64,000 bases of DNA from Tridacna crocea. Lineage: Eukaryota > Mollusca > Bivalvia > Cardiida > Cardiidae. The position numbers and the translations under genes are program-made. Numbering within the stretch: position 1 is the first letter of the stretch; each line of letters opens with the position of its first letter. Location of the stretch: the NCBI GenBank assembly GCA_943736015.1, contig OX031070.1:41192173-41256172 (forward strand), given 5' to 3'. A model generated the notes under the pieces. It made no database searches. It had not been told where the DNA came from and saw nothing but the letters and a program-made list of their open reading frames with translations. This document shows, piece by piece, positions 59,701 to 63,344 of this stretch.

Positions 59701-62645
59701 ACTATGCACATACAATATTAATCCTTTACTACACAATCCTGAAGAAGGCTTATGAAAGCATTGTAAGAAAAGGAGAAAATGCTGGTAACCAGCATTTTCT
59801 CCTTTTCCAACTTGATTTTCTAAATGTGACTCAAAATTTATATAAGACCTGGGAAGGGTAGAAAAGTATTTTGGGAAATGGAGTAAAATGCCAGTTAGCA
59901 GCATTTTCTACATTTATCTCAATGTTTTCAAAAGTGCTGTACTCTAGAGTTTCTATCCATCAGAATTGTTAGTAAAGAATTAATTCTTTACCACACAACA
60001 AAATTTTAGACTGGTCCAATATTAATTTGAAAGCACTTGCAGACAACAAATTAAACGTTACTCAAAAACTGAAATTTTGTTTCCAGTCGGGTAGAAAACA
60101 TTGCAGGAAAAGGAGAAAATGCTGGTTACCAGCATTTTCTCCTTTTCACACAATGTTTTCAAAAGGCTTCTATCTGGGGGTCATAAAAAACCAGGGATTG
60201 TTTGGGAAAGGGTTAAAGGTACTTCAGATATAGGGCCCACTTCATTACCTCAATAACAGCATTTTCAATTAACCCATTGATTGGTGTACTGTGAGCTTTG
60301 TTTGTTCTCAGGTCCTGCATACCCCTCGTCAGAGCCTTGGCAAATCTCTCGCGTACAACTTTCTCCACAACACTGTAAGAAAACAACTTAATTCACTCAT
60401 TACCTCCTGCACATATATTTCTGCATTCTATACAACCCCTTTAAAAATATTGTGGCAGTAAGAGAACTTTTTTTGGCATCAAACAATTTTTTACTTTCAC
60501 AAAAATCTTTACAAAATTGCTTGGCAGCAAAACAGATTAACCCTTTCCCAAACGACAAACTTTTGGACTAGACCAAATTGAAAGCATTTGCAGACGACAA
60601 TTCAACTCTTGCTGAAAAGATGATTTCTGTCTATGATAGGGTAGAAAACATTGTGGGAAAAGGAGAAAATGCTGGTTACCAGCATTTTCTCCTTTTCCCA
60701 CAATGTTTTCAAAGGCTACTATTCCAGGCCCATAAAAACCTGGGATTGTTTGGGAAAGGGTTAATTAATTGATTGTATCACAGTTTTCAAAATTATTTCA
60801 GTCATATGGCTGAGGCTAGTGAACCTTTCCATGATTTCCTACAGTTTCTTATACAAGTAATCCATGGAATATTTTTTACAAGCCACTGGCTGCTTTTTTC
60901 ACATAAACATCATCAAAACAATGACTAGCAGTGAGAGAGGACTGAATCCTGTTGTGCCGACTATCATATATCCTTGGTAACAAATATGCCAGGATGGTGA
61001 CTTAAACCAGTGACCTATTCTGAAGTCCTGCATTCTACCAACTGGTCTACCTGAAATCAGCTGCAGCATGACAAAAATAAGTGTGTAACTAACAATGCAA
61101 CCATTTAACGACATATATGACAAAAGTTCATGAACATCCTACCTTTAACAGAATTCACCTTTAACACAATTCAATCCCTTGATGAACCAAGTAAACTTTG
61201 CAATTTTCAAACATATTGGATAAAAAATGCACACTTCAACTATTCAACTTCAAATGGCTTCTTTTCCCATACTGATTGTCAGATTTTTTTTTTCAAAATC
61301 AATAAGATTCAAGCTATTGATGACATAAACTGTGCAAGTTTACTCAAACTCCACCTACAGATGCAGACTTAATGGCTTAAACAAGAAAAAGACTAATGGA
61401 CAGACAGATGACAGAAACCACACCATGACATAATAATTATGCTCTGCCGGCTTTTATTCAGCCAGTAGAGCTAAAAAATGAGCATTATCAGAAATCAACT
61501 TACACTTCTTTCAATCTTTTTCTCTCAACCTTAAACAAAACATCGGACCACATATAGGCCCTCAAGGTACCAGGTAACTGTCTACCATGTAATCTTCCCG
61601 CCACATGTTCAAATTTTCTTGGATCTCGCTGTAGAACAGCTAACACAGACTTGCCAATCTCGTCACTTTGAGCACCCCACAGTGGTGGTGGGTCACCTTC
61701 CGGATGATGGATCATGGCTAATGAAGTACAGAAGGAAACAAATCAGTCTGGTAAATGCAAATTTCATTGCATCTCTATAACGCATTACACCAAGCAAATA
61801 ATCGCTTATCTCATTCAAAACGACAAAATTTTAGACTTGTCCAAATTGAAAGCATTTGCAGACTAAAAAATAAAAGTGACTGAAAAATCTGATTTTTTTT
61901 TTTTGTGAAGGGTAGAAAATATTGTGAGAAACAGAGAAAATGCTGGTAACCAGCATTTTCTCCTTTTCCTACAATGTTTTCTGCAGGCTTTTTTCTCTGG
62001 GTCGTCAAAAGTAGGGATTGTTTGGTAATGGGTTAACCTGCTGAGCACTGTTTCAGCAAAGCTAATGTGAGAAAGCAGTCTTGGGCTTAGATAGAATATC
62101 ATGCAAAATAGTGATTGAAAATACTGATAAAAGGAGGAGTTTAGAATATCTGCAACAACACCTGAAAAGATAGAATATAAAACAGACCCACAGACAAGTC
62201 AGAGTTTGATCTTGATCTACACAGTCTGTCAATTCTTTACCAAATGACAACTTTTTGGACTGGACAAAATTCAAAGCATCTGCAGACAACAAATTAAATC
62301 TTGTTAATATGATGATTTCTGACTTTGACAGGTTACAGAATATTGTGGGAAAAGGAGAAAATGCTGGTAACCAGCATTTTCTCCTTTTTCCACAATGTTT
62401 TATATTGCTTTTTTCAGAGGGTCCTAAAAGGTTGGGATTGTGTGGTAAAGAGTTAGCAGTTACAACTGTCCTAAATACGCTAAAAGTTAAAACATACCTT
62501 TAATGGTGGCTGTTGAAGGTTTGACAGTAGATGCACTACCAACACTAGATTTACCAGAGCTCACAGGTTTTAGCCTACTGGGTGCAGGAACCTTGGAAGG
62601 TTTCAAAAACTTTCTCTCCAAGTTGAGCTTTTCTTTTTTCTTTTT
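29708..62645 (-). CDS. Large TBC-like plus multi-C2-like domain protein (5' end outside window)
   Basis: Twenty-four exons join with consistent phase into 3753 nt: 1250 residues and a stop; the start lies beyond 64 kb. Order of regions: a basic/Ser-rich linker; a TBC-like helical module from [15 protein letters not shown] through [19 protein letters not shown] to [14 protein letters not shown]; then repeated beta-rich segments with C2-like features ([22 protein letters not shown], a Pro-rich linker, [44 protein letters not shown]); and a short helical end [17 protein letters not shown]. The TBC catalytic motifs IxxDxxR and YxQ are not visible; the equivalent stretch reads IENAVIETYNK, so GAP activity is unlikely. 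The C-terminal half reminds me of long invertebrate CCDC17-like proteins, from memory only. No symbol is assigned. A possible poly(A) signal ATTAAA lies at 29486-29491. Confidence 0.85.
29824..30049 (+). mobile_element. Palindrome-core element, type A
   Basis: Nearest repeat to the gene's 3' exon; core partly broken (GATTTAAGG against CCTTTTCCC). Confidence 0.85.
30105..30332 (+). mobile_element. Palindrome-core TTAA element, type A
   Basis: Complete; 228 bp. Confidence 0.9.
30411..30567 (+). mobile_element. Palindrome-core element with half of the core deleted
   Basis: Long arm runs directly into GTGCTGGCATTTCCTC: the left half of the palindrome is gone while both ends remain. Confidence 0.75.
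30654..30883 (+). mobile_element. Palindrome-core element, type A
   Basis: Left TTAA decayed to TTCAA, right TTAA kept; core intact. Confidence 0.85.
31072..31210 (-). mobile_element. Palindrome-core element, long arm lost
   Basis: Short arm and decayed core only; ends at TTTTCCACCC. Confidence 0.7.
31290..31480 (+). mobile_element. Palindrome-core element, decayed
   Basis: CAAATTCAAAACATTTGCAGACAACAAAATTAAATG, then a worn core. Confidence 0.6.
31685..31905 (+). mobile_element. Palindrome-core element, decayed
   Basis: All parts recognisable but with many changes: GACAATTTTGGACTAGTC, GGAGAAAATACCGGTTACAGG. Confidence 0.65.
31965..32193 (+). mobile_element. Palindrome-core TTAA element, type A
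   Basis: Complete, excellent core; inserted in the short arm of an older copy whose remains are 31921-31964. Confidence 0.9.
32461..32678. mobile_element. Palindrome-core element with the long arm at both ends
   Basis: Left GACAAAAATTTAGACTTG; right again long-arm sequence inverted (GTCACCTATTTTGTTG). Core reduced to one half. Confidence 0.6.
32941..33025 (+). repeat. Two-unit 42-bp tandem duplication
   Basis: AATCCAGC.CATTTGGCTATG ... repeated; a second small duplication (GTATCTTTGTTTTATACAG) lies at 33100-33160. Confidence 0.85.
33437..33664 (-). mobile_element. Palindrome-core TTAA element, type A
   Basis: Complete; shares its terminal TTAA with the next fragment. Confidence 0.88.
33661..33749 (+). 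mobile_element. Palindrome-core element, long arm only
   Basis: TTAAACTCTTTATCACAAATC ... GCAGACAACAAATTAAAGG; truncated before the core. Confidence 0.75.
34097..34163. repeat. 67-bp perfect palindrome
   Basis: GGTGAGTGCAACACTATCC ... complement, 32-bp arms around a 3-base centre. Unrelated in sequence to the palindrome-core family. Confidence 0.92.
34355..34558 (-). CDS. TBC/C2 gene exon
   Basis: Acceptor TTCTCTAG, donor GTAAGA. 68 codons, mainly helical: [35 protein letters not shown]. Confidence 0.9.
34743..34818 (-). mobile_element. Palindrome-core element, 76-bp core-less derivative
   Basis: TTAACTCTTTACCACACAATC ... GGGGTCATTAAAACTTGGAA ... TTAA: both ends kept, whole core deleted. 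Confidence 0.65.
35082..35150 (-). CDS. TBC/C2 gene exon (23 codons)
   Basis: Acceptor TTTTTCAG, donor GTAAGT. Encodes [20 protein letters not shown], a C2-like strand with an LWDG turn. Confidence 0.87.
35196..35453. mobile_element. Palindrome-core element, recombinant arms
   Basis: Short arm at both ends, with a piece of long arm (CAACGACTCAATAAATATAACTC) between the first end and the core. Confidence 0.75.
35893..36028 (-). CDS. TBC/C2 gene exon
   Basis: Found by phase: the exons on either side do not join without it. Acceptor CACTTCAG, donor GTAAGT. Encodes [20 protein letters not shown] and [18 protein letters not shown]. The acceptor region is duplicated: GAATTACTG.A.TGTACAATT occurs twice at about 36023-36070. 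Confidence 0.85.
36427..36678 (+). mobile_element. Palindrome-core element, tandem unit 1
   Basis: Contains a 21-bp insertion in the short arm; shares the TTAA at 36675 with unit 2. Confidence 0.88.
36675..36903 (+). mobile_element. Palindrome-core element, tandem unit 2
   Basis: Complete; single TTAA shared with each neighbour. Confidence 0.9.
36900..37129 (+). mobile_element. Palindrome-core element, tandem unit 3
   Basis: Complete; same orientation as units 1 and 2. Confidence 0.9.
37228..37457 (-). mobile_element. Palindrome-core element, type A
   Basis: Complete apart from a decayed last TTAA (GAGTTTTAAG). Confidence 0.88.
37616..37690 (+). repeat. (GGAT)n / (GGTG)n microsatellite
   Basis: Tetranucleotide run GGAT with a GGTG-rich middle. 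Confidence 0.9.
37833..37975 (+). repeat. Two-unit 71-bp tandem duplication
   Basis: ATGATCTAAAAAAAAA.ATC.AAACAAATGTC ... ACTTGCATGGTACT twice. Confidence 0.85.
38296..38524 (+). mobile_element. Palindrome-core TTAA element, type A
   Basis: Complete, both TTAA intact. Confidence 0.9.
38850..39034 (-). CDS. TBC/C2 gene exon
   Basis: Acceptor TACTTTCAG, donor GTGAGT. Encodes [20 protein letters not shown] and [14 protein letters not shown], a second copy of the GW...PLF pattern. Confidence 0.9.
39065..39283 (+). mobile_element. Palindrome-core element, decayed
   Basis: GATCAAATTTTACACATG, GCGAAAATGTTGGTCATC, GTGAAAGAGTTAA; much of the core lost. Lies just upstream of an exon. Confidence 0.6.
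39348..39508 (-). CDS. TBC/C2 gene exon
   Basis: Acceptor TTTTTTCAG, donor GTAGGT. Encodes [20 protein letters not shown] and [12 protein letters not shown]. Confidence 0.9.
39646..39862 (+). mobile_element. Palindrome-core element, type B, one core arm deleted
   Basis: GGAAAAGGTGACGAGCAATTTC: the inner part of the left core arm is missing, the right arm complete. Confidence 0.88.
40082..40310 (+). mobile_element. Palindrome-core TTAA element, type A
   Basis: Complete; ends about 70 bases from the donor side of the 40380-40544 exon. Confidence 0.9.
40380..40544 (-). CDS. TBC/C2 gene exon
   Basis: Acceptor TCTGCAG, donor GTTAGT. Encodes [20 protein letters not shown] and [18 protein letters not shown], the start of another C2-like segment. 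Confidence 0.9.
40660..40753 (+). mobile_element. Palindrome-core element, right half
   Basis: Starts at the exact centre of the core (GGTTACCAGC) and runs to TTAA, which is 12 bases from the 40765 exon end. Confidence 0.85.
40765..40936 (-). CDS. TBC/C2 gene exon
   Basis: Acceptor TTATTGCAG, donor GTAAGA. Encodes [20 protein letters not shown] and [17 protein letters not shown] palindrome-core element ends about 11 bases past the donor. Confidence 0.9.
40940..41080 (+). repeat. Degenerate tandem repeat, about 30-35 bp
   Basis: Units of AGGGCAATATCCTGTAATAAAC directly upstream of an exon, overlapping its acceptor side. Confidence 0.6.
41099..41327 (+). mobile_element. Palindrome-core element, tandem unit 1
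   Basis: Complete; shares the TTAA at 41324 with the next unit. Confidence 0.9.
41324..41545 (+). mobile_element. Palindrome-core element, tandem unit 2
   Basis: Complete, same orientation; shares the TTAA at 41542 with unit 3. Confidence 0.9.
41542..41699 (-). mobile_element. Palindrome-core element, tandem unit 3, truncated
   Basis: Opposite orientation; lost after AATTTCAATTTCTCTGTTCA. Confidence 0.8.
41840..42068 (+). mobile_element. Palindrome-core TTAA element, type A
   Basis: Complete; core centre altered (GGTCATCAGC). Confidence 0.88.
42342..42424 (-). mobile_element. Palindrome-core element, long-arm fragment
   Basis: TGTCTGCAAATGCTTTCAAT ... GGTGAAGGGTT only. Confidence 0.75.
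42535..42690 (-). CDS. TBC/C2 gene exon
   Basis: Acceptor ATTTCAG, donor GTAAGT. Encodes [16 protein letters not shown] and [18 protein letters not shown]. Confidence 0.9.
42724..42840. mobile_element. Inverted-repeat element next to an exon
   Basis: GACAGGGGACTTGGAAAC ... GTTTCCAAGTCCCCTG, with a second pair GAATCATGTC / GACATGATTC. Confidence 0.8.
43070..43640. repeat. Cluster of inverted repeats (GGTTTATT / AATAAACC)
   Basis: Pairs include GAATTGGCCATGT / ACATGGCCAATTC and ATCGTGG.TTAT / ATAA.CCACGAT. At least two nested inverted-repeat elements; borders not resolved. Confidence 0.6.
43691..43949. mobile_element. Palindrome-core element, recombinant of two copies
   Basis: Short arm, half core, a piece of long arm, then a second decayed core and short arm. 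Confidence 0.65.
43946..44175 (+). mobile_element. Palindrome-core TTAA element, type A
   Basis: Complete; shares the first TTAA with the recombinant copy. Confidence 0.88.
44180..44402 (-). mobile_element. tRNA-derived SINE, second family
   Basis: Minus-strand head GGCTCAGTGGTTAAGTG (A box) and GGTTCGAGCCT (B box); body has the CGCCGTGATATGACTGAAAT block seen in many molluscan SINEs. Confidence 0.78.
44490..44729 (-). CDS. TBC/C2 gene exon: C2-like core
   Basis: Acceptor TTTTCCAG, donor GTAGGG. 80 codons, with [15 protein letters not shown] and [20 protein letters not shown] then [11 protein letters not shown]. Confidence 0.92.
44761..44990 (-). mobile_element. Palindrome-core element, type A
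   Basis: Right TTAA decayed to TTGA; core centre GGAAACC. Confidence 0.88.
45031..45471. repeat. Short palindrome (GATCAGACTGCACA type) split by an insertion
   Basis: TGTAGATCAAGATCAGACTG at left, CTGATC.ATGATCTACA at right; the unbroken form is seen at 51596-51655. Confidence 0.7.
45073..45439. mobile_element. hAT-like non-autonomous element
   Basis: Terminal inverted repeats CAGGGGTGTGNAATT; internal ACTTGTCCGCG pairs. A TCTG direct repeat flanks it; an 8-bp duplication expected of hAT elements is not clear because the target is itself a palindrome. Confidence 0.6.
45558..45786 (-). mobile_element. Palindrome-core TTAA element, type A
   Basis: Complete with both TTAA. Confidence 0.9.
45915..45970 (+). 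mobile_element. Palindrome-core element fragment
   Basis: ACATTTTCTCCTTTTCCCAC and CTTCTTCAGAG only. Confidence 0.65.
46356..46560 (-). CDS. TBC/C2 gene exon: Pro-rich linker and next beta module
   Basis: Acceptor AATTTAG, donor GTAAGT. Continues the proline-rich linker ([18 protein letters not shown]), then [18 protein letters not shown]. Confidence 0.9.
46721..46949 (-). mobile_element. Palindrome-core TTAA element, type A
   Basis: Complete; shares its last TTAA with a decayed neighbour. Confidence 0.9.
46946..47154 (+). mobile_element. Palindrome-core element, decayed
   Basis: CTTGTCCGTATTGAAAGCAC, GGAGAAAATGCTGTTTACAA; ends with TTAA 24 bases from an exon. Confidence 0.7.
47178..47325 (-). 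CDS. TBC/C2 gene exon: Pro-rich linker
   Basis: Acceptor CTTATAG, donor GTAAGA. Encodes [20 protein letters not shown], then a proline-rich linker ([11 protein letters not shown]). Confidence 0.87.
47410..47502 (-). mobile_element. Palindrome-core element, left half
   Basis: TTAACCCTTTACTGAACAATC to GGAGAAATTGCTGGTAA; stops at the centre of the core. Confidence 0.75.
47582..47721 (-). mobile_element. Palindrome-core element, decayed
   Basis: CCGTTTACCAAAAATCTTGA, GTGCTGGTTACCAACATTTA. Confidence 0.65.
47723..47952 (-). mobile_element. Palindrome-core TTAA element, type A
   Basis: Complete; shares TTAA with the next copy in opposite orientation. Confidence 0.9.
47949..48169 (+). mobile_element. 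Palindrome-core TTAA element, type A
   Basis: Both TTAA; followed at 48180-48238 by a leftover long-arm piece, suggesting it landed inside another copy. Confidence 0.85.
48293..48499 (-). CDS. TBC/C2 gene exon: VGW..IPLF motif
   Basis: Acceptor TGTCACAG; the donor GAAG|GTGATT is non-consensus but the phase fits. Encodes [20 protein letters not shown], the terminal strand pattern of this C2-like repeat. Confidence 0.85.
48739..48967 (-). mobile_element. Palindrome-core TTAA element, type B
   Basis: Complete; core perfect including the B-specific GGCAAAAGGTG / CACCTTTTGCC. Confidence 0.92.
49135..49188. repeat. Short palindrome (GATCAGACT type)
   Basis: CCAAGATCAGACTATATG ... ACAGTCTGATCTTGC. 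Confidence 0.65.
49189..49413 (+). mobile_element. Palindrome-core element, type A
   Basis: Left TTAA decayed; right core arm worn (CTCCTCATCGTATAAC). Confidence 0.85.
49457..49583 (-). CDS. TBC/C2 gene exon
   Basis: Acceptor TCTACAG, donor GTATAC. Encodes [20 protein letters not shown] and [17 protein letters not shown]. Confidence 0.88.
49662..49890 (-). mobile_element. Palindrome-core TTAA element, type B
   Basis: Complete; core GAAATTGCTCGTCACAAGC. Confidence 0.92.
49994..50330 (+). repeat. Dispersed repeat D, copy 3
   Basis: ACGAAGTGGACCCGTCATAGAAAACAGCT start; about 330 bp; no coding capacity. Confidence 0.75.
50387..50491 (-). mobile_element. Palindrome-core element, 105-bp deletion derivative
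   Basis: Short arm and half the core to GGTTAAATC, then GAGTTAA: both ends, one core arm. Confidence 0.7.
50513..50912. mobile_element. Composite of two palindrome-core elements
   Basis: First part carries the long arm on both sides of a core; it fuses in mid-arm to a second copy with short arms on both sides. Confidence 0.75.
50948..51097 (-). CDS. TBC/C2 gene exon: C2-like strands
   Basis: Acceptor TAATCTAG, donor GTAATT. Encodes [20 protein letters not shown], which looks like the opening strands of a C2-type beta sandwich. Confidence 0.88.
51185..51316 (-). mobile_element. Palindrome-core element, right half
   Basis: TGTCCTTTTTCCCACAAG through the long arm to GGTCAAGGGTTAA. Confidence 0.75.
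51596..51655. repeat. Short palindrome (GATCAGACTGCACA type), intact
   Basis: AAGATCAGACTGCACATAATG, returning as TGTGCAGTCTGATCTT. Confidence 0.85.
51816..51990 (-). mobile_element. tRNA-derived SINE, copy 3 (tail lost)
   Basis: Head with TGGCTCAGTGGTTAGCG and GAGTTTGATACCC on the minus strand; ends 50 bases from an exon. Confidence 0.75.
52041..52167 (-). CDS. TBC/C2 gene exon
   Basis: Acceptor TTCAACAG, donor GTATGT. Encodes [20 protein letters not shown], then the strand-like [10 protein letters not shown]. Confidence 0.86.
52192..52411 (-). mobile_element. Palindrome-core element, type A
   Basis: Short arm shortened; last TTAA decayed. Ends 25 bases from the 52041-52167 exon acceptor. 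Confidence 0.85.
52487..52710 (+). mobile_element. Palindrome-core element with hybrid left arm
   Basis: Left end is short-arm type (GACGACTTTTGACAACCC), switching to long-arm sequence at GAAACAGACAACAAAAT. Confidence 0.8.
53020..53318 (+). repeat. Minisatellite, GGACATCTGCCCCCTTA units
   Basis: About 16-18 units of 15-18 bp with the pattern GGACAT(T/C)TGCCCCC(T)..; paired with the inverted array at 53563. Confidence 0.9.
53563..53769 (-). repeat. Inverted partner minisatellite
   Basis: Units GGGGGCAGATGTCCTAA, the complement of the first array, 245 bp away. The two could fold into a long hairpin. Confidence 0.9.
53787..53864 (+). mobile_element. Palindrome-core element, right-end fragment
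   Basis: CATTTTCTCCTTTTTTC ... TCAGGGTCATTAACTGTG ... GGGTTAA. Confidence 0.75.
53914..54029 (-). CDS. TBC/C2 gene exon
   Basis: Acceptor TTTTTTCAG, donor GTAAGT. Encodes [20 protein letters not shown], then the linker [15 protein letters not shown]. Confidence 0.88.
54085..54319 (+). mobile_element. Palindrome-core TTAA element, type B
   Basis: Complete; core centre CTCATGATGAGC, with a T/A change mirrored in both arms. Confidence 0.92.
54325..54835. other. Intronic stretch without exons
   Basis: Holds only a worn tRNA-like fragment near 54400-54470 (AACTCAGAACCTCTGGTTTA) and the dispersed tail TGACTCTATACCCCCACCAG near 54505. Confidence 0.45.
54843..55071 (+). mobile_element. Palindrome-core element, type A
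   Basis: Left TTAA decayed; right TTAA is 14 bases from the 55085 exon end. Confidence 0.88.
55085..55246 (-). CDS. TBC/C2 gene exon: end of TBC-like module
   Basis: Acceptor ATAACAG, donor GTAAGA. Encodes [20 protein letters not shown], equivalent to the WD..F...G segment near the end of TBC domains. A palindrome-core element ends 14 bases from the donor side. Confidence 0.92.
55287..55570 (+). repeat. Dispersed repeat D, copy 4
   Basis: TAATGGACCCGTAATAGAAA start; starts about 40 bases from the 55246 acceptor. Confidence 0.75.
55839..56064 (+). mobile_element. Palindrome-core TTAA element, type A
   Basis: Complete; shares TTAA with an oppositely oriented neighbour. Confidence 0.9.
56061..56287 (-). 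mobile_element. Palindrome-core TTAA element, type A
   Basis: Complete; right-hand partner of the pair. Confidence 0.9.
56384..56579 (+). mobile_element. Palindrome-core element, decayed
   Basis: GCAAAATTTTAGATTATC, GGAGAAGATGCTGGATACT, TTTGGTAAAAGCTAA; lies 54 bases from an exon. Confidence 0.6.
56633..56776 (-). CDS. TBC/C2 gene exon
   Basis: Acceptor TACAACAG, donor GTTAGC. Encodes [20 protein letters not shown] and [15 protein letters not shown]; 48 codons, phase 0 to 0. Confidence 0.88.
56878..56995 (+). repeat. (CTCA)n microsatellite
   Basis: CTCACTCACTCA run with TTGCTCGC variants; replaces the left end of the adjacent element. Confidence 0.92.
56992..57151 (-). mobile_element. Palindrome-core element, left end lost
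   Basis: CCCTGACCCCGACACAGAAAGCC on, with a shortened core. Confidence 0.7.
57206..57401. mobile_element. Fold-back element F, copy 4
   Basis: GGCCCGTATTCACCAAACATTC ... GAATACGGGCC; centre AAACTGAATAGTTT. Confidence 0.88.
57471..57649 (-). CDS. TBC/C2 gene exon
   Basis: Acceptor TTTTACAG, donor GTATGA. Encodes [19 protein letters not shown] and a helical stretch ending KINVKVNPK. Confidence 0.88.
57825..57972 (-). mobile_element. Palindrome-core element, decayed
   Basis: TTTTGCTGGTAACAGTATTTTCTCC, then the long arm to GGCAAAGAGTTAA. Confidence 0.7.
58226..58300. repeat. 75-bp perfect palindrome
   Basis: AAACCCTATGTTGTGGGTAC ... complement, with AGAATCGTCT / AGACGATTCT near the centre. 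Confidence 0.92.
58419..58535 (-). mobile_element. Palindrome-core element, decayed right half
   Basis: GCATTTTTCTCTTTTTCACAATG and ATCTACAAATACTTTTGATG. Confidence 0.55.
58731..58905 (-). CDS. TBC/C2 gene exon: TBC-like core
   Basis: Acceptor CTTTGTAG; weak donor AGAG|GTCTGT, supported by exact phase to the next exon. Encodes [20 protein letters not shown] then [13 protein letters not shown], matching the TBC helix pair but without YxQ. Confidence 0.88.
59004..59218 (-). mobile_element. Palindrome-core TTAA element, type A
   Basis: Both TTAA kept; arms shortened. Confidence 0.85.
59292..59519 (-). mobile_element. Palindrome-core TTAA element, type A
   Basis: Near complete; last TTAA changed to TTATA. 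Confidence 0.88.
59718..59983. mobile_element. Composite palindrome-core element with two cores
   Basis: A perfect core at about 59760-59815 followed by a decayed one at 59868-59930. Confidence 0.75.
59980..60216 (+). mobile_element. Palindrome-core TTAA element, type A
   Basis: Shares TTAA with the composite; ends 33 bases from an exon. Confidence 0.88.
60249..60372 (-). CDS. TBC/C2 gene exon
   Basis: Acceptor TCTTACAG, donor GTAATG. Encodes [18 protein letters not shown] and [11 protein letters not shown], where the catalytic-Arg motif of a TBC domain would sit but is not present. Confidence 0.88.
60537..60764 (+). mobile_element. Palindrome-core TTAA element, type A
   Basis: Complete and well preserved. 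Confidence 0.92.
60780..61072 (-). mobile_element. tRNA-derived SINE, worn copy
   Basis: Minus strand: TAGACCAGTTGGTAGAATGC and GGTTTAAGTCACC are A- and B-box like; body has CAGCCATATGACTGAAATAA. Confidence 0.65.
61504..61717 (-). CDS. TBC/C2 gene exon: start of TBC-like module
   Basis: Acceptor CATTAG, donor GTAAGT. Encodes [20 protein letters not shown] then [17 protein letters not shown], the typical entry of a TBC fold (Gly-x-Pro-x-x-Leu-Arg...Trp). Confidence 0.9.
61806..62036 (+). mobile_element. Palindrome-core element, type A
   Basis: Left TTAA decayed; T-run expanded in the long arm. Confidence 0.88.
62229..62455 (+). mobile_element. Palindrome-core element, type A
   Basis: Both TTAA slightly decayed; preceded by a short GATCTTGATCTACACAG palindrome half. 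Confidence 0.85.
62498..62645 (-). CDS. TBC/C2 gene, first exon visible
   Basis: Acceptor TATACAG, donor GTATGT. Encodes a Lys-rich start and Ser/Pro linker ([18 protein letters not shown]). Its phase-0 acceptor shows there are earlier exons outside the window. Confidence 0.8.
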
Positions 62646-62805
62646 CTGTATAAGAAATAAAGATACTACTGACTCCGATGGATTATTCAAAGAGGGGACA
62701 ATATTTCAAACAATGAATACAGAAATTTGAAAATGTAAGTTTAGATGTTAATTACGAATAGTGGCCGACTCTTATCTTTTTACAACTGGCTACCTTTTGA
62801 AGATT

Positions 62806-63295
62806 GGTTGGTTGGTTGTATTGGGGTTTAACGCCACTTTAACCCTTTACTCCATAAGGCATTTCTATGTTATCTCTAACTGACCCTAAATAACAGCAAG
62901 GATGAAGCAGTTTCTTATGTGTATATGACACCTTTTGATAGCATAGAAAACATTGTGGCAAAAGGTGAAATTGCTCGTGACAAGTAATTTCACCTTTTGC
63001 CACAATGTTTTCCAAAGGATCCTACAAGCAATGCGTAGAAATGAGTATCTATGGAGTAAAGGGTTAACAGCTAAGGTCATATCATGGCGATCGGTGACCC
63101 AAATGTGTTTCCTGGCTTTCTCATACCAGTACTAACCAACTTCCTCTCCAAAGCCACCGACTACTTTTCTCACATGCTTCAGAAGAGGTGAGAGGCAAAA
63201 AAAAGGCAGAAAGAAAGTTCTCCTCAACCAGGTATCAAACTCGCAACCACCAGGTCACAAGTCCGACATGCTCACCACTGAGCCAACCGGGTAAG
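62806..63295 (-). mobile_element. tRNA-derived SINE, copy 4, interrupted
   Basis: Left piece 62806-62842, right piece 63064-63295; together they match copy 1. The break falls in CACTTTAACAGC. Confidence 0.85.
62839..63067 (-). mobile_element. Palindrome-core TTAA element, type B, inside a SINE
   Basis: Flanked by TTAA where the intact SINE has a single TTAA, so TTAA is a true target duplication. Confidence 0.93.
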
Positions 63296-63344
63296 CACCT
63301 TTTGAAGATATTGTGGTATAAGAATAATGAGAATTTGAAACAAG

